64,000 bases of DNA from positions 7,472 through 71,471 of the forward strand of contig CAZCEC010000031.1 of NCBI GenBank assembly GCA_964497615.1. The letters run 5' to 3'. The position numbers and the translations under genes are program-made. The notes under the pieces were generated by a model. The model did not search any database. It was given only the letters and a program-made list of their open reading frames with translations, and was not told the origin of the DNA. The stretch is from CAZCEC01 sp964497615. GTDB lineage: Bacteria; Chloroflexota; Anaerolineae; Anaerolineales; UBA6663. Below, one piece after another: positions 58,611 through 64,000 of the stretch. The number at the start of each line of letters is the position of its first letter. Within the stretch, counting starts at the first letter, position 1.

Positions 58611-60304
58611 CTTGGCTCAAGGATCCGATAGATAAAACCATTCATTTCGATTTCCGTCAACGGCCTGTAATTTGCGCCGAGGGCCTCCAGCACCGGCGGC
58701 GGGTAGAACTGCGCCCGCAGGATGACGAGGCCAAAGGCCTGGTCCTGGATCATGGCGATCTCGTTGGCGGGGTCGAACAGCCCGGCCTGGTACATCACCA
58801 GTTGCGGAAAGGGGTTGGTGACGACGGGCTTGCCGGCCCGGAACATGAAGCCAGCCTCCTCCGAAAATACCGACCCCGGCGCCGCGCGGGCCAGGGCGGC
58901 AATGCGGTCCCCGGCGGCGACGTCAGCGGCGGTGGGGTGGGGGCCAAGCTGGGTGTAGCCCTGCGAGTCGTAGTAGCCGCTGTCGTTCGCCACCTCAAGC
59001 ACGCGCGCCACAGGGCCGTAGATCGGGCCGGTGGTGGGGAGGTGGAGGTTGAGGCGCGTTTGCAGGAGGAAGAGGAGGGGGATGCCAACGAGCGTGAGTA
59101 GGTGTGTAGGTTTGTATGTGCGTAAGGGGGTTGCCACAAGTGCGGGCGCCTCTGGGCCTCGCTTGGCGTGCACCACAAGCGGCGTGAGGGCGCTCCCCTC
59201 TCCCCCAGGGAGAGGGGGCAGGGGTGACCATGGTCCCCGTAGCGCAGCGGAGCGGGAGGGAGAGCTTGTGGCCCACTGCCACGCCCGCGCCAGGGCGATG
59301 CCGGAGAGGACACACGCGGCGGCGGTAGCGGTGACGAAGTACGACTCGCCCGCGCCGAACTTGCCGGAGAGCGCGCCGTTGGCAATGCCGCACACGAACC
59401 ACACGGCGTAGGCCGAGAGGCGGCCGCGGTAGGTCTCGTGGAGCAGGCGCAGCAAGGCGACGGCGAGGATGAACGGGTGCAGTTCTATCCACTGGCGGAA
59501 GAATTGCAGGGTCTGCCGCAGGTCATAGGCGTTGATGTTGGCGCGGATGATGCTGATGGTCCACTGGCCCCCGGTCGCCAGGTCAATGGCGAGGTAGAGC
59601 GCGCCCGCGACCAATGCCAGCCCGCCCCCGGCCAGCAGCGCGCGGCGCGGCCCGCGCAGGAACAAGAAGCCCAGGCCCGCGATGACGGAGGCCAGCGCCA
59701 GTTGTTTGGAATAGCCAGCAGCAAGGAGGCCCGCCAGGCCAAGCCAGAAGGCAGGACGGCGGCGCCAACCAGCGCTCGCCTCCCGGTCAAGCTGGGCCAG
59801 CGCCACAATGGCGAGCACCTCAAACCCCACCATCGTCATGTGCTGGCGGAACAGGGGGCCGATGTGGAAGGTGTAGTTGGAGGCCAGGAAGGTGAGGCCA
59901 GACAGGACGGCGATGGCCCGGTGACCGGAGGCGCGCTGAACCCCATAGCCAATGGCGAGGGCGGCGACGAGCGACATGCCGAAGCTCACCAGCCGCCCGG
60001 TCCACAACTGCGGGCCAAAGACCCACACCAGCGGCACCGTCATCAGGTGAAAGAGGGGCGGGTAGATGGACGTATAGAAGGGGTAGACCTGGCTGTCTTG
60101 GTAGGGCCATTGGCCCTGCGAGTGCAGGACTGTATCGTATAGCTCGAAGCCCTCGCCCTGATCGTAGTCGTAGGGGAAACGGAAGAGCGCCCCGGCATAG
60201 TCCACGTAGACGGCGAACTGCGCCAGCAGGGCGAGCAGGGCGATGGCGAACAGCGCGATGACCACGCCGCGCCAGGGCTGGGGCAGGGTACTGATAGCCC
60301 TCAT
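58607..60304 (-). CDS. GT-C (GT39/ArnT-like) membrane glycosyltransferase
   Basis: A protein of about 565 residues with ten or more membrane helices. The first loop, FRFPYDYDQGEGFELYDTVLHSQGQWPYQDS, has the acidic pair expected for the catalytic or metal site of GT-C enzymes, followed by YTSIYPPLFHLMTVPLVWVFG. The C-terminal ~120 residues are soluble. Residues ~348-371 are read from a dispersed repeat inserted in frame, and a second copy of the same repeat touches the start codon, replacing any ribosome binding site. ATG 60304 is chosen for this reason. The same general enzyme type occurs at 8368. Confidence 0.82.
   Translation of the reverse strand: MRAISTLPQPWRGVVIALFAIALLALLAQFAVYVDYAGALFRFPYDYDQGEGFELYDTVLHSQGQWPYQDSQVYPFYTSIYPPLFHLMTVPLVWVFGPQLWTGRLVSFGMSLVAALAIGYGVQRASGHRAIAVLSGLTFLASNYTFHIGPLFRQHMTMVGFEVLAIVALAQLDREASAGWRRRPAFWLGLAGLLAAGYSKQLALASVIAGLGFLFLRGPRRALLAGGGLALVAGALYLAIDLATGGQWTISIIRANINAYDLRQTLQFFRQWIELHPFILAVALLRLLHETYRGRLSAYAVWFVCGIANGALSGKFGAGESYFVTATAAACVLSGIALARAWQWATSSPSRSAALRGPWSPLPPLPGGEGSALTPLVVHAKRGPEAPALVATPLRTYKPTHLLTLVGIPLLFLLQTRLNLHLPTTGPIYGPVARVLEVANDSGYYDSQGYTQLGPHPTAADVAAGDRIAALARAAPGSVFSEEAGFMFRAGKPVVTNPFPQLVMYQAGLFDPANEIAMIQDQAFGLVILRAQFYPPPVLEALGANYRPLTEIEMNGFIYRILEPR
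59192..59260. repeat. Dispersed ~69-bp repeat, copy A (inside glycosyltransferase gene)
   Basis: Shares with copy B the left end GCTCCCCTCTCCC, an inner AGGGG, a core GGGGTGACCATGGTCCCC (itself a dyad), and the right end CGCAG.GGAG.GGGAGGG. It contributes a Pro/Gly/Ser-rich segment to the protein without breaking the frame. Confidence 0.8.
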
Positions 60305-60372
60305 GCTCCCCTCTCCCGGTGCGAAAGGGGCAGGGGTGACCATGGTCCCCGGAACGCAGTGGAGTGGGAGGG
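60305..60372. repeat. Dispersed ~68-bp repeat, copy B (at the glycosyltransferase start)
   Basis: Roughly 80 percent identical to copy A by eye, same orientation, 1.1 kb apart. It begins at the base just upstream of the ATG on the minus strand, so it forms the 5' leader of the gene. Confidence 0.8.
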
Positions 60373-60395
60373 CGAACGGCTGGGGATGACTACCC

Positions 60396-60608
60396 TCACG
60401 CGGGCCGCGAGCCCAGCGGCAGCAGGCTCAGGCCAAAAACCAGCAGCGCCGCCGCGCCTGCCAACGCCTGGCGCTGGGCGGGGCCCAGGCCCCCAAAGCG
60501 GCCCGCCCCCACCAGATCGGCGGCCAGGGTGACGAGCGCCAGCCCGCCGCCAGCCAGGACGAACAGCCATCCGAGTTGTCGCTTGGTAAGCGGGGCATCG
60601 GAGAACAC
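60396..60608 (-). CDS. Small two-helix membrane protein
   Basis: A protein of about 70 residues with two hydrophobic segments (LGWLFVLAGGGLALVTLAADLVG and ALAGAAALLVFGLSLLPLG) and a short linker. I do not recognise a family. GTG 60608 is chosen because a TATAAT lies only six bases before it; the longer frame (from 60635) would cross that promoter. It may be co-transcribed with the glycosyltransferase downstream, though copy B of the dispersed repeat lies between. Confidence 0.55.
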   Translation of the reverse strand: MFSDAPLTKRQLGWLFVLAGGGLALVTLAADLVGAGRFGGLGPAQRQALAGAAALLVFGLSLLPLGSRPA

Positions 60609-60620
60609 GGCGCGATTATA
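60608..60620 (-). promoter_or_regulatory. -10 box next to a GTG start (possibly leaderless)
   Basis: On the minus strand TATAAT (60620-60615), CGCGCC, then GTG (60608). The spacing of six bases is the same as at 45721-45733. No good -35 is visible. Confidence 0.4.
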
Positions 60621-60694
60621 GCATTGGGCCTGCAACCCCAGGCGCGCGGAAGCGTATTGACTGGCAGAAACGGTGTCCAGAAAGGGTGCTAACC

Positions 60695-61201
60695 ATGATG
60701 ACTGAACCTCAAATACCTGCGTCTGCGCCGGCCGTGGGGCCGAGCCAGGAAGAACGCAACTGGGCCATGCTGGCCCACCTGACGGCGCTGCTCTCGGCCT
60801 TCGTGGCCATGTCCACCGGCGGGGTGGGCTATGTGTTCGCGCTGCTCGCGCCGCTGGCGATCTACCTGTACTTCTCCGGCCGCTCGCGCCACGTGGCCTA
60901 TCATGCCTTGCAAGCCACCGTCTTTCAGGCGCTGGCGGGCGTGGTGTACGTGGTTGTGGCTGGGGCGGCTGGGGCCGCCATCGCCGCGGCCTGGACCATT
61001 GCGGGCGTGCTGACGATGATCCTGGTGGGGGTGCTGCTGATGCCGGTGGCGCTGGGCGTGACCCTCATTTCCGGCGTGCTGATCGGCGGGCTGCCGCTGC
61101 TGGGGCTGGGCTATGCCCTGCGCGCCGCCTATCTGACCTACCACGGGCAGGACTTTGACTATCCGTGGATTGGGCCGGTGGTGGCGCGCAGCCTGACCTA
61201 A
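60695..61201 (+). CDS. DUF4870 (Tic20-like) membrane protein
   Basis: A 168-residue protein of the DUF4870 family. It has SQEERNWAMLAHLTALLSAF at the N-terminus, YVFALLAPLAIYLYFSGRSRHVAYHALQATVFQAL, and an ending with GYALRAAYLTYHGQDFDYPWIGPVVA. Four hydrophobic helices are visible. The family is widespread, with no defined function. An AAAGGG site lies about nine bases before ATG 60695. Confidence 0.82.
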   Translation: MMTEPQIPASAPAVGPSQEERNWAMLAHLTALLSAFVAMSTGGVGYVFALLAPLAIYLYFSGRSRHVAYHALQATVFQALAGVVYVVVAGAAGAAIAAAWTIAGVLTMILVGVLLMPVALGVTLISGVLIGGLPLLGLGYALRAAYLTYHGQDFDYPWIGPVVARSLT

Positions 61202-61206
61202 ATACA

Positions 61207-61270
61207 AGACCTGCCAGGTTTTTCAAGTCTGCCTGACAAGCAGGCACGCAGCGGAAAACCTGGCAGATCT
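61207..61270. repeat. CCTGCCAGGTTT palindromic repeat (copy 1)
   Basis: ACCTGCCAGGTTTTTC and GAAAACCTGGCAGAT face each other, enclosing an inner GCCTGACAAGCAGGC hairpin. It lies between the convergent DUF4870 and coxD genes and may act as a bidirectional terminator. Confidence 0.6.
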
Positions 61271-61326
61271 CCGACGCAACAGCGGCCGGGCATTGCCCGG
61301 CCGCTGTCACATCCGAGGGTTTGCGG

Positions 61327-61611
61327 CTACCGCAGCAGCAGGTAGCGCGCCAGCAGCAGTACAAAGAAGACCGGCACCAGCAGGATGATCCAATAGTACC
61401 CGCTGTCGTAGCGCAGGTGCATGTAGTACAGCACCACCAGCGCGGCCTTGATAATTGCCAGCGTGACCAGGACGATGATGGTGACGATCTCGGGCAGAGG
61501 CACGGCGGCCACCAGCACTTCGACGAGCGTCATCACCGCCAGCCAGGCGAAGACGATCAGGTAGGTGCGGCGCGGGATGTGGTGGGTGGTTGATTCGGCG
61601 GCGTGAGTCAT
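61327..61611 (-). CDS. coxD: Cytochrome c oxidase subunit IV (small, prokaryotic type)
   Basis: A 94-residue protein with three membrane helices: TYLIVFAWLAVMTLVEVLVAAV, IVTIIVLVTLAIIKAALVVLYYMHLRYD and YYWIILLVPVFFVLLLARYLLL. The ALVVLYYMHLRYD motif is typical of the prokaryotic COX4/CyoD-like family (PF03626 type). It follows coxC on the minus strand after 55 nt that contain a palindromic repeat. It belongs with the caa3 oxidase but is encoded opposite to coxB/coxA. Confidence 0.85.
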   Translation of the reverse strand: MTHAAESTTHHIPRRTYLIVFAWLAVMTLVEVLVAAVPLPEIVTIIVLVTLAIIKAALVVLYYMHLRYDSGYYWIILLVPVFFVLLLARYLLLR

Positions 61612-61628
61612 CGGTCGGCTCCTACTAC

Positions 61629-61660
61629 AAACCTGCCAGGTTTCCAAAACCTGGCAGGTC
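61629..61660. repeat. CCTGCCAGGTTT palindromic repeat (copy 2)
   Basis: AACCTGCCAGGTTT and AAACCTGGCAGGT form a hairpin with a tiny loop, between coxC and coxD. It could set the ratio of the two messages. Confidence 0.65.
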
Positions 61661-61666
61661 TTGGCA

Positions 61667-62464
61667 TTAGATCAAGTAGACCAGCGTAAAGATCAAAATC
61701 CAGACCACATCCACGAAGTGCCAGTACAGCCCGAAGATCTCGACGCCCAGGTGCGACTTGGCCGTGAAGCCGCCGCGCAGGGCGCGCGCGATCACGACCA
61801 GGCACCAGATGACGCCGATGATGACGTGCAGACCGTGGTTGCCGGTCAGGATGTAAAAGGCTGAGGCGAACTGCGTCTCGCCGAACACCACCCCCTCGTG
61901 CATCAGCTTGCTGTACTCGTAGGCCTGGATGCCCACGAAGGTCGCGCCCAGCAGGGCCGTTATTCCCAGCCACAGCACCAGCCCGCCCGGCTTGTCCTCC
62001 TGGATGGACGACAGGCCCAGCACCACGGCCAAACTGCTGACCAGCAGCAGGAAGGTGTTGACGGAGACCAGGATCAGCGACGGCCAGATCGGCTCGGTGA
62101 GGATGGCGTGCGCCTCGGGCTCGTGCACCCAAATGACCAGCACACGGGCGATGAGCGCGCCGAAGATGATGACCTCGGTGCCCAGGAAGCACCACATCGC
62201 GAACTTGGCCGCCACCTCGGGCGTTTCGCTGCCGTGGATGCGCTCGCGGATGTTGCCGACCAGCCAGCCGCCGGTGGCCAGCAGGATGATGCCCAGCCCG
62301 CCCGCCGACAGCCAGTACAGGTTTGGGTCGATGCCGCCGCCGGTGATGATGCCGAAGGCGATGAGCATGAAGCCCGCCGCCCAAATCAGAGGCGTGATGG
62401 AGGGCTTGGGCAGGTGGATGCCGCCGCCATGGTCGGCGGGGTGGTGCTCGACGGATTGGCTCAT
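61667..62464 (-). CDS. coxC: Cytochrome c oxidase subunit III
   Basis: A 265-residue multi-pass protein. It has KFAMWCFLGTEVIIFGALIARVLVIW (helix with the conserved Glu), VNTFLLLVSSLAVVLGL, and the C-terminal AFYILTGNHGLHVIIGVIWCLVVIARAL and GLYWHFVDVVWILIFTLVYL, all diagnostic of subunit III. The start ATG 62464 has GGAG upstream; the open frame runs further through coxB in the antisense direction but that is not coding. A minus-strand promoter with TTTCCA, 17 nt and TAGAAT (62536-62541) is possible. Confidence 0.93.
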   Translation of the reverse strand: MSQSVEHHPADHGGGIHLPKPSITPLIWAAGFMLIAFGIITGGGIDPNLYWLSAGGLGIILLATGGWLVGNIRERIHGSETPEVAAKFAMWCFLGTEVIIFGALIARVLVIWVHEPEAHAILTEPIWPSLILVSVNTFLLLVSSLAVVLGLSSIQEDKPGGLVLWLGITALLGATFVGIQAYEYSKLMHEGVVFGETQFASAFYILTGNHGLHVIIGVIWCLVVIARALRGGFTAKSHLGVEIFGLYWHFVDVVWILIFTLVYLI

Positions 62465-62535
62465 GCGTGCTGCTCCTCTGCTGCCAGCCGGGTTGGCGGC
62501 CAATGCCGGGCCGCCCAGCGCTGGGTAACGGCGGC

Positions 62536-62615
62536 ATTCTATCATTTTCCCCGGCAAATGGAAAACGCGGACATCGTTGGTGCAATTTGACGCAATCTCC
62601 CCGTTTGCATATAAT
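62536..62615. promoter_or_regulatory. Divergent promoter region of the cox locus
   Basis: Plus strand: TTGACG (62587-62592), a 17-nt spacer, TATAAT (62610-62615), driving coxB. Minus strand: TTTCCA (62564-62559), 17 nt, TAGAAT (62541-62536), candidate for coxC. The 200-nt divergent region has no other gene and is where a common oxygen- or redox-responsive regulator would act. Confidence 0.6.
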
Positions 62616-62665
62616 CCCCGCACGAAAGCCGCGTGCCATTCCCCAAACCTTGCTCGGAGGCCAGT

Positions 62666-63754
62666 TTGAAAAAACGCTTCTCCCGCCGTTGGCTGATTGC
62701 CCTGCTCGTCCTGTTGCTGTTGGCCCTGGCGATTCCCATGGCGGGGGTGCTGGCCCAGGCCGGTCAAAGCAGCGATTGCCCGCCGGACTGCATGGTGTCT
62801 TTCCAGACGCCCAACATGTTCAATCCGTCCAGCTTCGAGGCCGAGCGGATTGAGGCGCTGTTTACCTTCATCCTGGTCATCGCCGGCATCATTTTCGTGC
62901 TGGTGGAAGGGGCGCTGTTCTTCGCTGTGTGGCGCTTCCGCAACCGGCCCGCCGAGTCGGCCATTCAAGTGCACGGCAACACTAAATTGGAGATTGCCTG
63001 GACCGCCGCCCCGGCCGTCATCCTGGCCGTGCTGCTGGGCTTCACCTTTCAGACCATGGGCGAGGTCAAGGCTGTCACCGGCGAGAACGTCATGCACGTG
63101 CAGGCCATCGGCCACCAGTGGTGGTGGGAGTTCCGCTATCCCGATCAGCAGATCGTCACGGCCAACGAAATGGTTGTGCCGGTCAATACGGTGATCGAAG
63201 TGTCGGTGGAGTCGGTGGACGTGGAGCACGGCTTTTGGGCGCCGGAGCTATTTGGCAAGGTGGACGCGGTGCCGGGCTACACCACGCGGGTGCGCTTCAC
63301 GCCGACCGAAATTCGGGGTGACTACTTCGGCGGGCAGTGCACGCAGTTCTGCGGCCGGCAGCACGCGCAGATGCGCTTCGCCATCCAGGTCGTCTCGGCC
63401 GGCGACTTCGAAAATTGGGTGATCAACATGCAGCAGCCGGAGGCCGGCGACGCCGCCGTGAGCGGCGATGCCGCCGCGGGCCGTGAGCTGTTTCTGGCCC
63501 CCACCAGCCAGTGCATCGGCTGTCACACCGTCAATGGCACCAACGCCGTGGGCGTCACCGGCCCCAACCTGACCCATCTCGCCAGCCGCACGTTCTTTGC
63601 CGGCGGGGTGCGGGCGCGGACGACGGCCAACCTCACCGCCTGGGTGCACGACGCGCCCAGCATCAAACCCGGCACCATCATGCCCAGCTTTGTCAATACC
63701 TTCACGCCCGAGCAGGTGGCTGATATCGTGGCGTACTTGGAGACACTTCGGTAG
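62666..63754 (+). CDS. coxB: Cytochrome c oxidase subunit II with fused cytochrome c domain (caa3 type)
   Basis: A 362-residue subunit II. It starts KKRFSRRWLIALLVLLLLALAIPMAGVLA, an export signal or first helix; a second helix is IEALFTFILVIAGIIFVLVEGALFFAVW. The CuA site has AIGHQWWWEFRYPD, then His in DVEHGFWAPEL and the cluster CTQFCGRQHAQMRF (two Cys, His, Met). After ~residue 270 there is a cytochrome c domain with heme site CIGCH and axial Met in GTIMPSF. The TTG at 62666 follows GGAGG by five bases and begins at a standard signal-peptide N-terminus; GTG 62633 is the alternative. Confidence 0.94.
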   Translation: MKKRFSRRWLIALLVLLLLALAIPMAGVLAQAGQSSDCPPDCMVSFQTPNMFNPSSFEAERIEALFTFILVIAGIIFVLVEGALFFAVWRFRNRPAESAIQVHGNTKLEIAWTAAPAVILAVLLGFTFQTMGEVKAVTGENVMHVQAIGHQWWWEFRYPDQQIVTANEMVVPVNTVIEVSVESVDVEHGFWAPELFGKVDAVPGYTTRVRFTPTEIRGDYFGGQCTQFCGRQHAQMRFAIQVVSAGDFENWVINMQQPEAGDAAVSGDAAAGRELFLAPTSQCIGCHTVNGTNAVGVTGPNLTHLASRTFFAGGVRARTTANLTAWVHDAPSIKPGTIMPSFVNTFTPEQVADIVAYLETLR

Positions 63755-63762
63755 GAGCGCCA

Positions 63763-63794
63763 GACCGGCCAGGTTTCCGGAAACCTGGCCGGTC
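63763..63794. repeat. Perfect 32-nt palindrome between coxB and coxA
   Basis: GACCGGCCAGGTTTCC is followed at once by its exact reverse complement, so it has no loop bases. It is related to the CCTGCCAGGTTT repeats at 61207 and 61629. It may attenuate coxA transcription or protect the coxB end. Confidence 0.75.
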
Positions 63795-63814
63795 GCGCCC
63801 GCCATAAGGAAGCC

Positions 63815-64000
63815 TATGACCACTCACGCGCAAGCCGCGCCCCTCCGCCGCTCGGTCCTGGCCGAAATCCTCGACTGGGTCACCACGGTTGACCACAAGA
63901 AGATCGGCATCATGTACCTGGTGCTGACCTTCACCTTCTTTATTGTGGCCGGCATCGAGGCCCTGCTCATCCGTACGCAGTTGGCCAGCTCCAACCTGAA
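63815..64000 (+). CDS. coxA: Cytochrome c oxidase subunit I, 3' partial
   Basis: The first 61 residues are present before the window ends. LAEILDWVTTVDHKKIGIMYLVLTFTFFIVAGIEALLIRTQLA is the standard start of subunit I, the heme-copper catalytic subunit. The ATAAGGAA ribosome binding site precedes ATG 63815. It follows coxB after 60 nt holding a palindrome. The catalytic His and heme ligands are beyond the window. Confidence 0.93.

Noticed and set aside
61667..63229. 520-codon minus-strand frame that extends coxC upstream
   Set aside because: Only the part from ATG 62464 is subunit III; the extension lies antisense to coxB and crosses both promoters.
1..64000. tRNA, rRNA or phage attachment sites
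   Set aside because: No cloverleaf with a CCA-like end, rRNA-like block, integrase or att-like direct repeat pair was recognised by eye.

Overview
The window is GC-rich (roughly two thirds G+C), gene-dense chromosomal DNA. It looks like a member of the Chloroflexota, probably near Anaerolineae or Caldilineae. The reasons are two giant DUF2298 (Chlor_Arch_YYY) membrane proteins, two large BTAD/SARP-ATPase-TPR regulators, an aerobic caa3-type oxidase locus, orphan eCIS-core (DUF4157) proteins, and many short palindromic or heptameric repeats both between and inside genes. This assignment rests on gene content; no rRNA, tRNA or CRISPR array was seen.

Layout. 1-15.5 kb (+): envelope and glycan block. 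It holds two DUF2298 proteins, a GT-C-like membrane protein, cmk, two PlsC-type acyltransferases flanking a short pyrophosphatase-like gene, a GT4 glycosyltransferase, and a PDZ/radical-SAM/DUF512 protein. Many of these overlap by a few bases. 15.5-17.9 kb: glmS, preceded by a sigma70-type promoter, eight copies of a 7-nt repeat and a clear glmS ribozyme with an enlarged P3 domain. 18-19.4 kb (-): DEAD-box helicase. 19.5-25.2 kb (+): two DUF4157 (eCIS cargo-type) proteins with different C-terminal domains, followed by a small YbjN/secretion-chaperone-like protein. 25.3-30 kb: a methyltransferase, a pentapeptide-repeat protein and SARP regulator 1. 30.2-39.7 kb (+): a small membrane protein, three tandem paralogous membrane sensor-like proteins (two with PDZ-like domains), a membrane-anchored cupredoxin, a dihydrolipoamide dehydrogenase-like enzyme, and an RsbU/RsbW-fusion phosphatase with two STAS antagonists. 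Three intergenic or gene-end sites in this block share an exact direct repeat, CGTAAYG-N5-CGTAACG. 39.8-42 kb: a hypothetical protein and a phytoene-desaturase-like oxidoreductase. 42.2-45.5 kb (-): RecD2-like helicase and a protein of unknown function whose promoter carries a LexA-type GAAC-N4-GTTC box. 45.7-49.2 kb: SARP regulator 2, possibly leaderless. 49.2-55.8 kb: a DUF2807 lipoprotein, VanZ-like protein, remnant of an FAD oxidase, MFS exporter, ArsR/AHSA1/DHFR-like operon and a Kelch-type membrane protein. 55.9-60.6 kb (-): a protoglobin-Rieske-Rieske fusion, ScpA, a zinc-ribbon protein, a GT-C glycosyltransferase and a small membrane protein. 60.7-64 kb: a DUF4870 protein and a divergent caa3 oxidase locus (coxC-coxD minus, coxB-coxA plus; coxA runs off the window).

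The observations most worth following are: (1) the glmS ribozyme with two extra hairpins in P3; (2) the DUF4157 pair with its chaperone-like partner; (3) the protoglobin-Rieske-Rieske fusion; (4) the 12-bp-period direct-repeat operator shared by three neighbouring genes; (5) palindromic repeat elements that sit in frame inside membrane-protein genes, comparable in behaviour to Rickettsia palindromic elements.
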